Below, one piece after another: positions 53,983 through 63,190 of a DNA stretch of 64,000 bases (its first letter is position 1; the number at the start of each line of letters is the position of its first letter). Made by a program: the position numbers and the translations under genes. The notes beneath the pieces are model-generated. The model saw nothing but the letters and a program-made list of their open reading frames with translations. It did no database searches and was not told where the DNA came from. Source of the stretch: Clostridium tepidiprofundi DSM 19306 (GTDB taxonomy: Bacteria; Bacillota; Clostridia; Clostridiales; Clostridiaceae). The stretch covers positions 1-64,000 of the forward strand of contig NZ_LTBA01000001.1 in assembly GCF_001594005.1 (NCBI RefSeq), in the 5' to 3' direction.

Positions 53983-54519
53983 GTGAAATTTAAAACTGAA
54001 CTTCTTGATGATAAGGGAATAAATAGAACTTTAACAAGAATAGCTCATGAAATAATCGAAAAAAATAAAGGTGTTGAAGATGTAGCACTTCTTGGAATAA
54101 TGAGAAGAGGAGTCTTTCTAGCGGAAAGAATTGCTAAACTTATTGAAAAATTCGAGGATATTAAAGTGCCAGTAGGAAGTGTTGATATTACACTATATAG
54201 AGATGATTTATCAGAACTAGGAGAACAACCTACATTAAACAATGATAATATAGGTATTGAAGTTAAAGGTAAAAAGATAATTCTAGTTGATGATGTAATA
54301 TATACAGGAAGAACTGTTAGGGCAGCAATAGATGCTATTATAGATCATGGAAGACCTGAAATGATTCAACTTGCAGTTCTAGTTGATAGGGGACATAGGG
54401 AAATTCCTATCAGACCAGATTATGTAGGTAAGAATATTCCTACTTCTCGAAAAGAATTGGTTTCTGTTGAGGTTACAGAATTAGACGGTAGTAATTCAAT
54501 TAAAATATATGAATTATAA
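53983..54519 (+). CDS. pyrR: Bifunctional pyr operon regulator / uracil phosphoribosyltransferase PyrR
   Basis: PyrR binds pyr mRNA when UMP is plentiful and has uracil phosphoribosyltransferase activity. The 178 residues contain [15 protein letters not shown], the basic [14 protein letters not shown] segment, [13 protein letters not shown] and the PRPP motif [20 protein letters not shown] choose GTG 53983 after AAAGGAGGTG. Only uraA follows; no pyrimidine biosynthesis genes are adjacent, so the regulon must extend elsewhere. Confidence 0.95.
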   Translation: MKFKTELLDDKGINRTLTRIAHEIIEKNKGVEDVALLGIMRRGVFLAERIAKLIEKFEDIKVPVGSVDITLYRDDLSELGEQPTLNNDNIGIEVKGKKIILVDDVIYTGRTVRAAIDAIIDHGRPEMIQLAVLVDRGHREIPIRPDYVGKNIPTSRKELVSVEVTELDGSNSIKIYEL

Positions 54520-54529
54520 GCTACAAATC

Positions 54530-54561
54530 TTTTAATAAAGTCCAGCGAGACTTAAAGGAGG
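54530..54561 (+). promoter_or_regulatory. Second PyrR-binding motif overlapping the uraA ribosome binding site
   Basis: The segment between pyrR and uraA reads CTTTTAATAAAGTCCAGCGA then GACTTAAAGGAGG. It has the PyrR consensus AGTCC-AGCGA-GACT with the lower stem formed by CTTT and AAGG. The AAAGGAGG that closes the lower stem is also the Shine-Dalgarno sequence of uraA. No terminator lies between the motif and the start, so PyrR binding would be expected to block translation. The mechanism is inferred. Confidence 0.8.
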
Positions 54562-54567
54562 AATTTT

Positions 54568-55866
54568 ATGAAAAATTATGTAGATGTCGAAGAAAGATTA
54601 CCTTTGTTAAAATCTATTCCACTTAGTTTCCAGCACTTGTTTGCAATGGTTGGAGCAACTATATTAGTTCCTATTATTTTAGGTATGAGTCCATCAATAG
54701 CTTTGTTTGCTAGTGGAGTTGGAACTTTGATTTATATTATGTGTACTAAAGCCAAATTGCCAGCATATGTTGGTTCGTCTTTTGCATTTATTACTCCAAT
54801 GTTGACTGTTATGAGCAAATATGGTGTTGAAGCTATGTTATTTGGAATAATTAGTGCAGGATTTGTTTATGTTATTGTTTCAGGAATAATAAAACTTGTT
54901 GGCGTTAATTGGATTAATAAGGCTTTGCCTCCTATAGTTGTGGGTTCGGTAGTAATAGTAATTGGACTAGGACTTGCGGGAGTTGCAATAGGATGGGCTG
55001 GATTAGGCGGTAAATTGCCGGACGAAATAGTTGCATATAACATTCCTCGATGGAAATGTATACTAGTTGCATTGGTAACGCTTTCAACGGCTATAATAGG
55101 TTCTATGTATTTTAAAGGTTTTTTAGGAGTTATACCAATTCTTATTTCAATGGTTGTAGGATATGTTTTCGCAATATTTATTGGTGTTATTCCTCATGAT
55201 GTAATGATTAAAATAGCAGAAGCATGTCATATAAACAATATTATTCAGATTCCAAGCTTTAAGTTTCCAAAATTCAATATAGATGCTATTATTATAATGG
55301 CGCCTGTTGCTTTTGTTACATTAGCTGAACATATTGGACATGTTTATGTTACGAATAATGTATGTGATAGAGATTTTACAAAAGAACCAGGATTGCATAG
55401 ATCTATTTTAGGAGATGGGCTTGCTACAATGTTTGCAGGATTTATTGGAGGACCACCTAATACTACATATGGTGAAAATATTGGTGTTTTAGCAATAACT
55501 AGGATTTTTAGTGTACAAGTAATTGCAGGTGCTGCTATAATTGCTATAGTGTTGTCCTTTATTGCACCAGTAGCAGTTATTTTAGAAAATATGCCAAAGC
55601 CTGTTATGGGCGGAGTAAGCATATTATTATTCGGAATAATTGCATCATCAGGTTTCAGAGTTTTTGTTGAAGATAAAATTGATTTCAGCAAAAAGAGGAA
55701 TTTAATAATATCATCTGTAATAATTGTTATAGGTTTAGGAGGAGCATCAATTAAAATACCTCATTCTCAAGTGGAAATAGCAGGTGTTGCATTAGCAACA
55801 TTGGTTGGTATATTTTTAAATTTGGTATTGCCTGAGCAAAGCAAAACTGAAAAGGTGAACGAATAA
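54568..55866 (+). CDS. uraA: Uracil permease (NCS2 family)
   Basis: Uptake of uracil by proton symport. The 432 residues have about twelve or more helices with the NCS2 signatures LPLLKSIPLSFQHLFAM, AYVGSSFAFITPM, the central LAEHIGHVYVTNNV and FIGGPPNTTYGENIGVLAIT. The gene follows pyrR and its translation start lies inside a PyrR-type motif, which supports uracil as substrate. A terminator shared with rqcH follows. Confidence 0.94.
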   Translation: MKNYVDVEERLPLLKSIPLSFQHLFAMVGATILVPIILGMSPSIALFASGVGTLIYIMCTKAKLPAYVGSSFAFITPMLTVMSKYGVEAMLFGIISAGFVYVIVSGIIKLVGVNWINKALPPIVVGSVVIVIGLGLAGVAIGWAGLGGKLPDEIVAYNIPRWKCILVALVTLSTAIIGSMYFKGFLGVIPILISMVVGYVFAIFIGVIPHDVMIKIAEACHINNIIQIPSFKFPKFNIDAIIIMAPVAFVTLAEHIGHVYVTNNVCDRDFTKEPGLHRSILGDGLATMFAGFIGGPPNTTYGENIGVLAITRIFSVQVIAGAAIIAIVLSFIAPVAVILENMPKPVMGGVSILLFGIIASSGFRVFVEDKIDFSKKRNLIISSVIIVIGLGGASIKIPHSQVEIAGVALATLVGIFLNLVLPEQSKTEKVNE

Positions 55867-55898
55867 AATAAAAGAGCCAATGGCTCTTTTATTTTATT
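55862..55898 (+). terminator. Bidirectional terminator, uraA / rqcH
   Basis: A 17-bp perfect stem (55862-55878 with 55882-55898) and a 3-nt loop; A-rich left arm and T-rich right arm give termination both ways. It overlaps the stop codons of both converging genes. Confidence 0.9.
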
Positions 55899-57622
55899 TG
55901 TTCTATATTTGGAATTTTAGGGTCAACATAAATTGTTTGATTTGAATAGTATATTACCATACCTGGCTTTGCACCATTAGGTTTTTTAACATTTTTAATT
56001 TCAGTATAATCCACTGGAATTTTAGTTGAATTTTTAGCTTTGCTATAATATGCTGCTAAGTTAGCACCTTCTTCTAATGTTTTTTCTGATATATCATTGG
56101 AGTTTTTTATTATTACATGTGAACCAGGAATATTTTTAGTATGCATCCATATATCATGTTTACCAGCAAATTTTAATGTCAAATAATCGTTTTGAATATT
56201 ATTTTTACCTACATAAATATCATTACCATCACTTGATTTAAAATGTAATGGCTTAGATAAATTATTTTTTTTACTGTTTTTCTTTTTATGTTTTAAATAC
56301 TTTGAATTTACGAGTTCTAATCTAATTTCGTCTAATCCATCAGCATTTTCACAATTTTTTATATTAGTTAAAACTGATTCTAAGTATTCAAGCTCATTAT
56401 TTGCTAATTCTAATTGCAGTTTTGACATTTCTTCTGATTTTTTTAATTTATTATATTTTTTATAGTATTTTTGAATATTTTCAGAGGGAGATTTGTTTTC
56501 TGCTAATTTTATATTAATATATTCTCCATTTTCACTGTAATAATTAAGAACATTTATTTCTTTCATTCCTTTTTGTATTTGATAGATATTTGATGTCAAA
56601 AGCTCGCCATATAGTCTGAATTTATCTTTGTTTTTGCAATCATGCAATGTTTTATTTAAAATATCTATCTTTTTCTTACATCTTTCAATGTTGTTATTTA
56701 CAAGTTTTTGAAGATACGAGCTTTTTGAATTTATTCTGTCAGCTTTATCTTTTTTATAATAAAAATCTTCAAGTAAAATAGAGGGCGATGAATAGGATTT
56801 TTTAGTCATATTCTGAAGAATTGTTAATTCAATACAATGAAAATCAACTATATTATTCTTTTTTGAATATATGTTAAAATCAAATTTTTTACTATGTATA
56901 TTTGAAAAAACTTGTTGAGAATAATTATATAAATCTTCCAATGAGATATTATCTAGAGTGTAACCATTATTCATTAAACGGTAAAATAGTTCATTGGACA
57001 GTTTTTTGCTTATACCTGTAAAAATGTTAACAAATATTTTATCATCAAATTCAATTTTGTTTTGCCTGTAAAATGATACTAATTCATCATAACTGAAATC
57101 AAATGGGTTAAGCTTATTGGATTTAGGAGGATAAATGTATTTTATACCCGGATACAAATTTCTGTATGAATTAATATCGGAAGTTAAGTGTTTTATGCTA
57201 TCCATTATTATATTATCTCTTTCTCTAATAAGAGTAATATTACTGTGTCTGCCCATGATTTCTATGATTAGAGAATATATACTATTGAATCCCAATTCAT
57301 CTGTGCTTTCAAAATTTATTTTTACTATTCTATCTCCATTTATCTGTTCTAAAGAAATAACCTTTGAATTGTTTAGGTATTTTCTAAGCACCATGCAAAA
57401 AATTGGTGGAGATAAAGGGTTCTTTTTTGTTATTTCGGTAAAGTGAATTCTTGGATAGTTTGAACTAGCACTTATTAATAGTTTATATTTTTTTCTAGCT
57501 TTTTTGAAAACAATATTGATTTCATCCTTTTCAGGTTGATTTATTTTTTCTATTTTACTGTCAATCATTATTGGAGAGATTTCATCTATTATACTAAATA
57601 AAAAAATACCGTCTAGTGCCAC
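55889..57622 (-). CDS. rqcH: Rqc2-homologue RqcH (NFACT / fibronectin-binding-like protein)
   Basis: RqcH recruits tRNA-Ala to stalled 50S subunits and adds C-terminal alanine tails that mark nascent chains for degradation. The 577 residues have the NFACT-N domain starting MALDGIFLFSIIDEI, an Asp-Arg pair in NGDRIVKINFE at the position of the conserved DR, a coiled-coil middle region and the C-terminal NFACT-R domain (VGKNNIQNDYLTLKFA, DIWMHTKNIPGSHVII). I choose GTG 57622, 9 nt after AAAGGA; the frame opens earlier, at 57664. Confidence 0.92.
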   Translation of the reverse strand: MALDGIFLFSIIDEISPIMIDSKIEKINQPEKDEINIVFKKARKKYKLLISASSNYPRIHFTEITKKNPLSPPIFCMVLRKYLNNSKVISLEQINGDRIVKINFESTDELGFNSIYSLIIEIMGRHSNITLIRERDNIIMDSIKHLTSDINSYRNLYPGIKYIYPPKSNKLNPFDFSYDELVSFYRQNKIEFDDKIFVNIFTGISKKLSNELFYRLMNNGYTLDNISLEDLYNYSQQVFSNIHSKKFDFNIYSKKNNIVDFHCIELTILQNMTKKSYSSPSILLEDFYYKKDKADRINSKSSYLQKLVNNNIERCKKKIDILNKTLHDCKNKDKFRLYGELLTSNIYQIQKGMKEINVLNYYSENGEYINIKLAENKSPSENIQKYYKKYNKLKKSEEMSKLQLELANNELEYLESVLTNIKNCENADGLDEIRLELVNSKYLKHKKKNSKKNNLSKPLHFKSSDGNDIYVGKNNIQNDYLTLKFAGKHDIWMHTKNIPGSHVIIKNSNDISEKTLEEGANLAAYYSKAKNSTKIPVDYTEIKNVKKPNGAKPGMVIYYSNQTIYVDPKIPNIEQIK

Positions 57623-57764
57623 ATATATCATCCTTTCTAATGCTGTTATTATATAGTATATCATTATAGAGAAATAAGTTCAAAAGTTAGAATGCTAAAA
57701 AAAATACATATTATGATTAAATTATATTAAATTGACAAAAATAATAGTATATGAGAAGGGAATG

Positions 57765-59270
57765 ATGCGAATGAATGGTGAAAGAAGTATTGAGTTTTTG
57801 GATTTAGAAACTATAAATATTGAAAAGGAAATTGCATTAAAGATTCCTAAAGAATTTGCTTATAAAAATCTGGTTATACCATTTAATATTGAAAATAGCA
57901 AAGTTCATGTTGTTATGGCTGAGCCCCACAATAAAGATATTATTGAGGAATTGAAATTTCTACTATCGTCAAATATACAAATTTATGTGGCAACTAGCGA
58001 GAAAATAAAAGAAACTATAGAAAATATTTATTCAAAGAAAATATTTGATAATGCTGTTAAGCAATTAGGAGAGGAAATTAATATAAACAACATGTTTTTA
58101 TCAGAAGATAGTGATGATATTAAGCATGCACCAGCTGTTAAAATAGTAGATACTGTTATAAAAAATGCTATTTCAAATAAAGCAAGTGATATTCACTTTG
58201 AGCCTTTTGAGAATTATGTAAGAATAAGAATGAGAATTGATGGAGTATTACATGAAATATTACGTATGCCTAGAGAAATATATTCATCTGTAATTACTAG
58301 AATTAAGGTATCATCTGGAATGGATATTTCTCAAAAATTACTTCCACAAGATGGGAAAATGAGTGCTGTTATTGATGAGAATTTTTATAATTTTAGAATA
58401 TCGTCTATTCCGACATTTTATGGTGAAAAGATAGTAATAAGAATTTTATACAATAATTCATCACTGTTAAGTTTGGATGTTTTAGGATTTGATAATAAGA
58501 GCAAAAATGAAATTAAAAAAATGGTTTTAAAAACAAAAGGAATAATATTGATAACCGGTCCTACAGGAAGTGGCAAAACTACAACATTACATGCAATGGT
58601 GAATGCTATGGATAAAACAAGTAAAAATATTATAACAATAGAAGATCCTGTTGAATATAGAATTGATGGTATAACTCAAATTAATATAAATAATAAATCT
58701 GGATTGACATTTGCCAATGTTTTGCGCAGCGTATTGAGGCAAGATCCGGATGTAATACTTGTAGGTGAGATAAGAGATGAAGAAACGGCAGAAATAGCTG
58801 TTAGAGCAGCTGTTACTGGTCATTTAGTCTTATCTACAATGCACACATACGATTCTATTAATTCTGTATTGAGATTAATGGATATGAATATACCTAAATA
58901 TTTGATACAAGAAGCTATTACGGCAGTTATTGCTCAAAGGCTGGTAAGAAAAATATGCCCGAGGTGCATTACTGAGTATATTCCAAATCAAACTGAACGC
59001 AATAATTTGAGGATAGGCATTGGAGATGTGTTATACAGGGGAAAGGGGTGTTCTTTCTGTAATTATACAGGATATTATGGTAGAAAAGTTGTCTATGAAA
59101 TATTAGAAATTAATAGTGATTTTAGGGAAGCTTTATTCAATAGAATTAATATAAAAAACATAAAGAAAATGTGTTTATCAAATGGTTTTGTTTCATTTGA
59201 AGAAAACTGTAGACAAATCGTAATTAATGGTGAAACGACATATGAAGAATATTTAAAAATTTTATTATGA
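57765..59270 (+). CDS. pilB: Type IV pilus / type II secretion assembly ATPase (PilB/GspE)
   Basis: Hexameric ATPase that powers pilin extrusion. About 500 residues, with one N-terminal GspE_N/MshEN-like domain (KIPKEFAYKNLVIPF), Walker A GPTGSGKTTT (about residue 265), Asp box VEYRIDGITQI, Walker B ILVGEIRDEETAEIA, and a zinc motif CPRC ... CSFC. The first half of the usual MshEN c-di-GMP motif is lacking, and the protein is shorter than typical PilB (~560). I use ATG 57765; ATG 57771 is also possible. It heads the pilus operon. Confidence 0.92.
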   Translation: MRMNGERSIEFLDLETINIEKEIALKIPKEFAYKNLVIPFNIENSKVHVVMAEPHNKDIIEELKFLLSSNIQIYVATSEKIKETIENIYSKKIFDNAVKQLGEEININNMFLSEDSDDIKHAPAVKIVDTVIKNAISNKASDIHFEPFENYVRIRMRIDGVLHEILRMPREIYSSVITRIKVSSGMDISQKLLPQDGKMSAVIDENFYNFRISSIPTFYGEKIVIRILYNNSSLLSLDVLGFDNKSKNEIKKMVLKTKGIILITGPTGSGKTTTLHAMVNAMDKTSKNIITIEDPVEYRIDGITQININNKSGLTFANVLRSVLRQDPDVILVGEIRDEETAEIAVRAAVTGHLVLSTMHTYDSINSVLRLMDMNIPKYLIQEAITAVIAQRLVRKICPRCITEYIPNQTERNNLRIGIGDVLYRGKGCSFCNYTGYYGRKVVYEILEINSDFREALFNRINIKNIKKMCLSNGFVSFEENCRQIVINGETTYEEYLKILL

Positions 59271-59294
59271 TTATGTGCTAAAAGGTGTGCAGCT

Positions 59295-60485
59295 ATGAAT
59301 TATAGATATAAAGCTATGGATATATACGGAAAAATACACAAAGGTAATATTGAAGCAGTAGACTATCAAGATTTATGGATGAAAATCAGACAAAAGAATT
59401 TATTCTTGATAAGCTATAGCAAAAGAGTAAAAAATATATTAACTATTAATTCGGTAAGTCAAAGGGATTTGGCCATATTTAATAAGGAGTTTTATTTAGC
59501 ATTGAAAGCAGGTATAAATATTGAATATATTTTAAAAATGCTGTCTTTAAAATGGAACAAAGGTGTCTTAAAAGAATGTATGAAATCTATCGGTAATGAT
59601 GTAAAAAAAGGAGTGAGTTTGAGTGAAAGTATGAGATGCTTTAAAAATGTATTTCCAAGTTTTATGATAGATATGATTAATATAGGTGAAGAAAGTGGAA
59701 AACTTGAATACATTTTTAAAAATTTATCAGTTTATTATTATAAAGAATTTAAATATAAAAATAGAATTATTAATGCATCAATATATCCTCTCATTGTACT
59801 ATTTACTACTGTATTTGTAACTCATTTTTTATTAGTAAGCATAATACCTGTTTTTATGAGAACATTTTCTTTAAATGATAAAAAGCTTCCCTTTATAACG
59901 AAAATATTGATTGATATTAGCAACTTTGCAGTGAAATACAATTATTTAATAATTTCTGCAGTTTTTGTTGTACCAATTATTATTTATTTTGTAAGTAAGT
60001 TAAAAGCAACAAAAAATATTGTTGAAATGCTAAAATTAAGATTACCATTTATAAAAAAAGTTTCAATGTGTACTCTTTTATTTAAAATATTTAGGGAACT
60101 TGAGTTGTTATTTTCTAGTGGTGTAAATCTTTTAAAAGCTTTGCAATTGATTAGCAATACACTCGATAATGTTGTAATAAAGAAAAAATTTTCAGTTTGT
60201 GTTGAAAGATTAAAAATGGGTTGCAGTGTATCTGATGCTTTGGAAAGCACACAATTATTTGATAATTATACAATGTCAATACTTAAAGTAGGGGAAGAAA
60301 CAGGTAAATTAGAATTAGTATTTACAAATTTGGCTGATATATATGAAGAAATGCTAGATAATTTTTTAAGAAGAATTATTGTATTAATTGAACCGATATT
60401 GATATTAATATTGTCATTGATTGTTGGAACTATTGTTATAGCATTTGTAATTCCTATTTTTGATACAATATATACTTCTATTTAG
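59295..60485 (+). CDS. pilC: Type IV pilus / type II secretion inner-membrane platform protein (PilC/GspF)
   Basis: The platform protein that couples ATPase rotation to pilin addition. The 396 residues show the YRYKAMDIYGKIHKGNIEA start, two T2SF repeats with FNKEFYLALKAGINI and LLFKIFRELELLFSSGVNLL, each followed by helices, and the final IVLIEPILILILSLIVGTIV helix. It lies 24 bp after pilB. Confidence 0.93.
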   Translation: MNYRYKAMDIYGKIHKGNIEAVDYQDLWMKIRQKNLFLISYSKRVKNILTINSVSQRDLAIFNKEFYLALKAGINIEYILKMLSLKWNKGVLKECMKSIGNDVKKGVSLSESMRCFKNVFPSFMIDMINIGEESGKLEYIFKNLSVYYYKEFKYKNRIINASIYPLIVLFTTVFVTHFLLVSIIPVFMRTFSLNDKKLPFITKILIDISNFAVKYNYLIISAVFVVPIIIYFVSKLKATKNIVEMLKLRLPFIKKVSMCTLLFKIFRELELLFSSGVNLLKALQLISNTLDNVVIKKKFSVCVERLKMGCSVSDALESTQLFDNYTMSILKVGEETGKLELVFTNLADIYEEMLDNFLRRIIVLIEPILILILSLIVGTIVIAFVIPIFDTIYTSI

Positions 60486-60520
60486 AGAAGTACATATTGA
60501 AGCTATGAGGTGGTAAATAT

Positions 60521-60979
60521 TTGAGCACTAAAAAAGGTTATACACTTATAGAAGTTATAATGGTTATTTTTTTGCTTGCAGTGATATGTTCTATAACATC
60601 GATTTCATATAAAGGGTATAAGAGTATAAGTAGTGATATAGAAAGTGATTATTACATCGAAAACATATTAAACTTTATAAATAATGCAAGAGAGTTTTGT
60701 AGAGAGAATAATACAGTTGGAAGCATTGTATTTAACAAAGAGCTAAATACTATTTTTTTTCAAATACACGGAAATACAATAAGAAGTTTAAACTTAGGAA
60801 ATGAGTTATTTTTAAAAGATATTGCTTTGAATAGAATATTTAATTCAAACTCTATAATGTTAATAAAAAATTCAGGTATGATATCAAATCCAGGGAGCAT
60901 ATATTTGATAGACAAGAAGGGAGAAGAGCATATAATTACTATATGTGTAGGTACATCATATGTTAGAATTAAAAAATAA
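60521..60979 (+). CDS. Prepilin-like protein (GspH type)
   Basis: The 152 residues begin with a short basic leader and the class III cleavage/methylation motif KKG-YTLIEVIMVIFLL, with Glu5 of the mature protein present. A NFINNAREFCRENN helix and a beta-rich C-terminal part resemble GspH/FimT minor pseudopilins. The start is TTG after GAGGTGG. It overlaps the next prepilin gene by 20 nt. It could alternatively be the main pilin, since no clearer major pilin is seen here. Confidence 0.82.
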   Translation: MSTKKGYTLIEVIMVIFLLAVICSITSISYKGYKSISSDIESDYYIENILNFINNAREFCRENNTVGSIVFNKELNTIFFQIHGNTIRSLNLGNELFLKDIALNRIFNSNSIMLIKNSGMISNPGSIYLIDKKGEEHIITICVGTSYVRIKK

Positions 60980-61403
60980 AAAAGGATATAGCATTATTGA
61001 AGTAGTGTTTTCAATAGCTATTTTTATAATATTTTCTACTACTGTATTATTGATAAGTTTTAATTCATTAAAATTAAAAGCTCATAACAAGGAAATCGAA
61101 AGATATATTGACTTTGCAGAAGGAATTGAGAATATATTAATTTACAATTATAGCTATGATGATGTTATCGATATAAAGAATTTGAATAAATGCTATATTA
61201 AAAATGAAGATATCAATATTGAAATACTAAAACTTAATAATTTAGAAGATATTTTAATGAGAAATAAGCCTGATGAAAAACCTTATGCTGTTTTGAGCAT
61301 TGAGGAAAGTAAACCATTGAATATAACACTTAGTATACATACTAAAATCGATGTTGATGATATTGTTTTGCAATTTTATAAGGGGAAATACTATGAATAT
61401 TAA
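60960..61403 (+). CDS. Prepilin-like protein (GspI/PilV type)
   Basis: The 147 residues start MLELKNKKG-YSIIEVVFSI, a prepilin leader with Glu5, followed by the hydrophobic helix IFIIFSTTVLLISF and a small globular domain. Size and order (second in a row of pseudopilins) suggest a GspI/PilV-like minor pseudopilin. It overlaps both neighbours. The specific subtype is tentative. Confidence 0.78.
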   Translation: MLELKNKKGYSIIEVVFSIAIFIIFSTTVLLISFNSLKLKAHNKEIERYIDFAEGIENILIYNYSYDDVIDIKNLNKCYIKNEDINIEILKLNNLEDILMRNKPDEKPYAVLSIEESKPLNITLSIHTKIDVDDIVLQFYKGKYYEY

Positions 61404-61839
61404 AAAGAGAGGATTTTCGCTAATAGAATTGATTGTTGCATTAGCAATAACGGGAATATTATTATGTGCTATAACTTCTATGTTTGCATATGTTGGTAAA
61501 CAATTTTCTTATTGTTTAAAAAACAATTTATACAAGTATTATGCAGATGAGGCAATGAAATTTATAGAAATGCAGATATATCGTGAAGCTAAAAGCATAG
61601 ATGTGTTTGATGATAAATTGATTTTGTATAAAAACAACAATAAAAAAGATATTATAGAAGCTAAAGATGATAAGCTGATTATTAAATATGGTAATATTTA
61701 TTTCATGTCGAATGATTACAATATTATTACAGAATGTATAAAAGAGTTTAGTGTTCATAAAAGTAATAATGTGGTTTTTTCAAAAATAATCATGAAGGAT
61801 GGTAGTGTGAAGGAACGATGTTTGCATTTGAAAAGATAA
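61393..61839 (+). CDS. Prepilin-like protein (GspJ/PilW type)
   Basis: The 148 residues start MNIKKRG-FSLIELIVALAI, a prepilin leader with Glu5, and continue with a YYADEAMKFIEMQIYREAKS segment like GspJ/PilW proteins. ATG 61393 follows AAGGGGA inside the previous gene; the longer frame from 61351 would place residues before the leader. It overlaps the next gene by 22 nt. Confidence 0.8.
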   Translation: MNIKKRGFSLIELIVALAITGILLCAITSMFAYVGKQFSYCLKNNLYKYYADEAMKFIEMQIYREAKSIDVFDDKLILYKNNNKKDIIEAKDDKLIIKYGNIYFMSNDYNIITECIKEFSVHKSNNVVFSKIIMKDGSVKERCLHLKR

Positions 61840-62270
61840 TAACACATAAGAAAAAAGGGTATATACTTATACATACCTATTTGATAGGTTTACTTGCATT
61901 AATAATGGTATTATATATTTTTTCTTTACAAATTAATGAATTGTACTATAATAAAGGCTTTATGAAAGAGTTGCTTAGTAAAAGTGAATATTTAAAATAC
62001 AAGGAAATGCTTTTAACAAAGTTAAATGTTTATGTAGATGAAAATATTAAACCCAAAGCAAATTCTGATATTAAATATTACTTTAATAAAAAAGGTCATA
62101 GTAAAAATATTGCCGTATATATTAATGGAAAAATTATTTATAATTCTATTAATAATTGTTTTGAGTTAGTTACGCCTTATAGGAGTTATTCTTGGAGATA
62201 TGATGTGTATGAATACACTGTTAGAGAAGGCAAAATGATACTTGCGTTCAAAGAAACCAAATTTAAGTGA
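61818..62270 (+). CDS. Atypical prepilin-like membrane protein, ends in repeat element
   Basis: The 150 residues have a basic N-terminus, a KKKG-YILIHTYLIGLLALIM segment and a globular part. It looks like a class III prepilin signal, but mature position 5 is His, not Glu, as sometimes happens in GspK/PilX-like proteins that cap the pilus tip. Its stop codon TGA (62268-62270) lies within the start of the dispersed repeat at 62264, so the last residues may have been changed by insertion. Function inferred from position. Confidence 0.65.
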   Translation: MFAFEKIITHKKKGYILIHTYLIGLLALIMVLYIFSLQINELYYNKGFMKELLSKSEYLKYKEMLLTKLNVYVDENIKPKANSDIKYYFNKKGHSKNIAVYINGKIIYNSINNCFELVTPYRSYSWRYDVYEYTVREGKMILAFKETKFK

Positions 62271-62376
62271 ACCCGTTTTGCTAAAGCAAAACATAGGTAT
62301 TTCAGGTGAATATTCTACTCTATTTGAAGCAAAAACTTCAATCTTCCACTTATAGAAGTGGCAGTCTTGGAGAATT
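62264..62376. repeat. Three-hairpin dispersed repeat, copy 2
   Basis: About 113 nt, the partner of 53839-53946. Hairpins: GTTTTGC/GCAAAAC (62275-62292, loop TAAA), TTGAAG/CTTCAA (62324-62341) and CCACTT/AAGTGG (62346-62361, loop ATAG). It sits between two pilus genes on the same strand orientation as copy 1 and provides the stop codon of the upstream gene. No protein is encoded. Confidence 0.75.
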
Positions 62377-62409
62377 TATTAGAATCAGTGTTTAATATGA
62401 AATAGGCGA

Positions 62410-63186
62410 ATGGAGATGGTATATATTAAAAAAAGTATTGTTATACAAATAAGTGATAATTCAATTTATACTAGAAATATCGATAGAAAATTTATCAATA
62501 ACATTAAAATGTATGATAGTAAAATATATACAAATATTTATGGTGTACAACATAATAATATCAATATTGATACTAAACATAGAAAAGTTTATATTATCAT
62601 TGAGGGTGAAAAAATATTAGTTAAGTTATTGACTATTCCAAGAGTGAAGAAATATTTAATTCATACCACTATAAAGAATGAATTGATACATAACTTTATT
62701 GATGTTAATGAAATTATTTTTAATTATCGTATTTTAAAGGAGAATAAAAATACATATGAAATATTAGTGTTTTGTATAAAATCAAAGAAAGTTGATTTTA
62801 TAGAGGATATCGTTAATAAAAATAATATAGTTAGGATAAATTTACTTCAGTTTTGCATTTTGGATTTATTGAAAGATAAAATAATAGATAATAATTACAT
62901 GTTAATGTTTAATTTCAATATGTATTGTTATATTATTATTCATATAGAGGGTTATGTTTACGCTAATCATGTATTTGCAATAGAAAATGAATCAATATAT
63001 ATGATAAATGAGCTAATGGATTTTATAAATGATAATAGAGATGAAGTCAGTAAAATAAATACATTATACATTTCAAATATTAATAAAACTGACATTATAG
63101 AAGATACAATTCAACTAAAAATAAAAAACATTGGAATGATTAGCAACGAAAAATTATTAAAATATTACTTTGATAATTTGAGGTGA
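62410..63186 (+). CDS. Probable pilus assembly protein, PilM/GspL-like
   Basis: The 258 residues have no membrane helix. Their layout (short N-terminal YIKKSIVIQISDNSI strands, a central IPRVKKYLIHTTIKNELI segment like the PilM/ComM SHS2 region, and a later LNELMDFI-like helix region) plus position before a PilN-like gene suggest the PilM role: cytoplasmic actin-like partner of PilN. No ATPase motif is clear. The start is uncertain because the ribosome binding site is weak and the dispersed repeat lies just upstream; ATG 62410 and 62416 are candidates. Confidence 0.55.
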   Translation: MEMVYIKKSIVIQISDNSIYTRNIDRKFINNIKMYDSKIYTNIYGVQHNNINIDTKHRKVYIIIEGEKILVKLLTIPRVKKYLIHTTIKNELIHNFIDVNEIIFNYRILKENKNTYEILVFCIKSKKVDFIEDIVNKNNIVRINLLQFCILDLLKDKIIDNNYMLMFNFNMYCYIIIHIEGYVYANHVFAIENESIYMINELMDFINDNRDEVSKINTLYISNINKTDIIEDTIQLKIKNIGMISNEKLLKYYFDNLR

Positions 63187-63190
63187 AACA

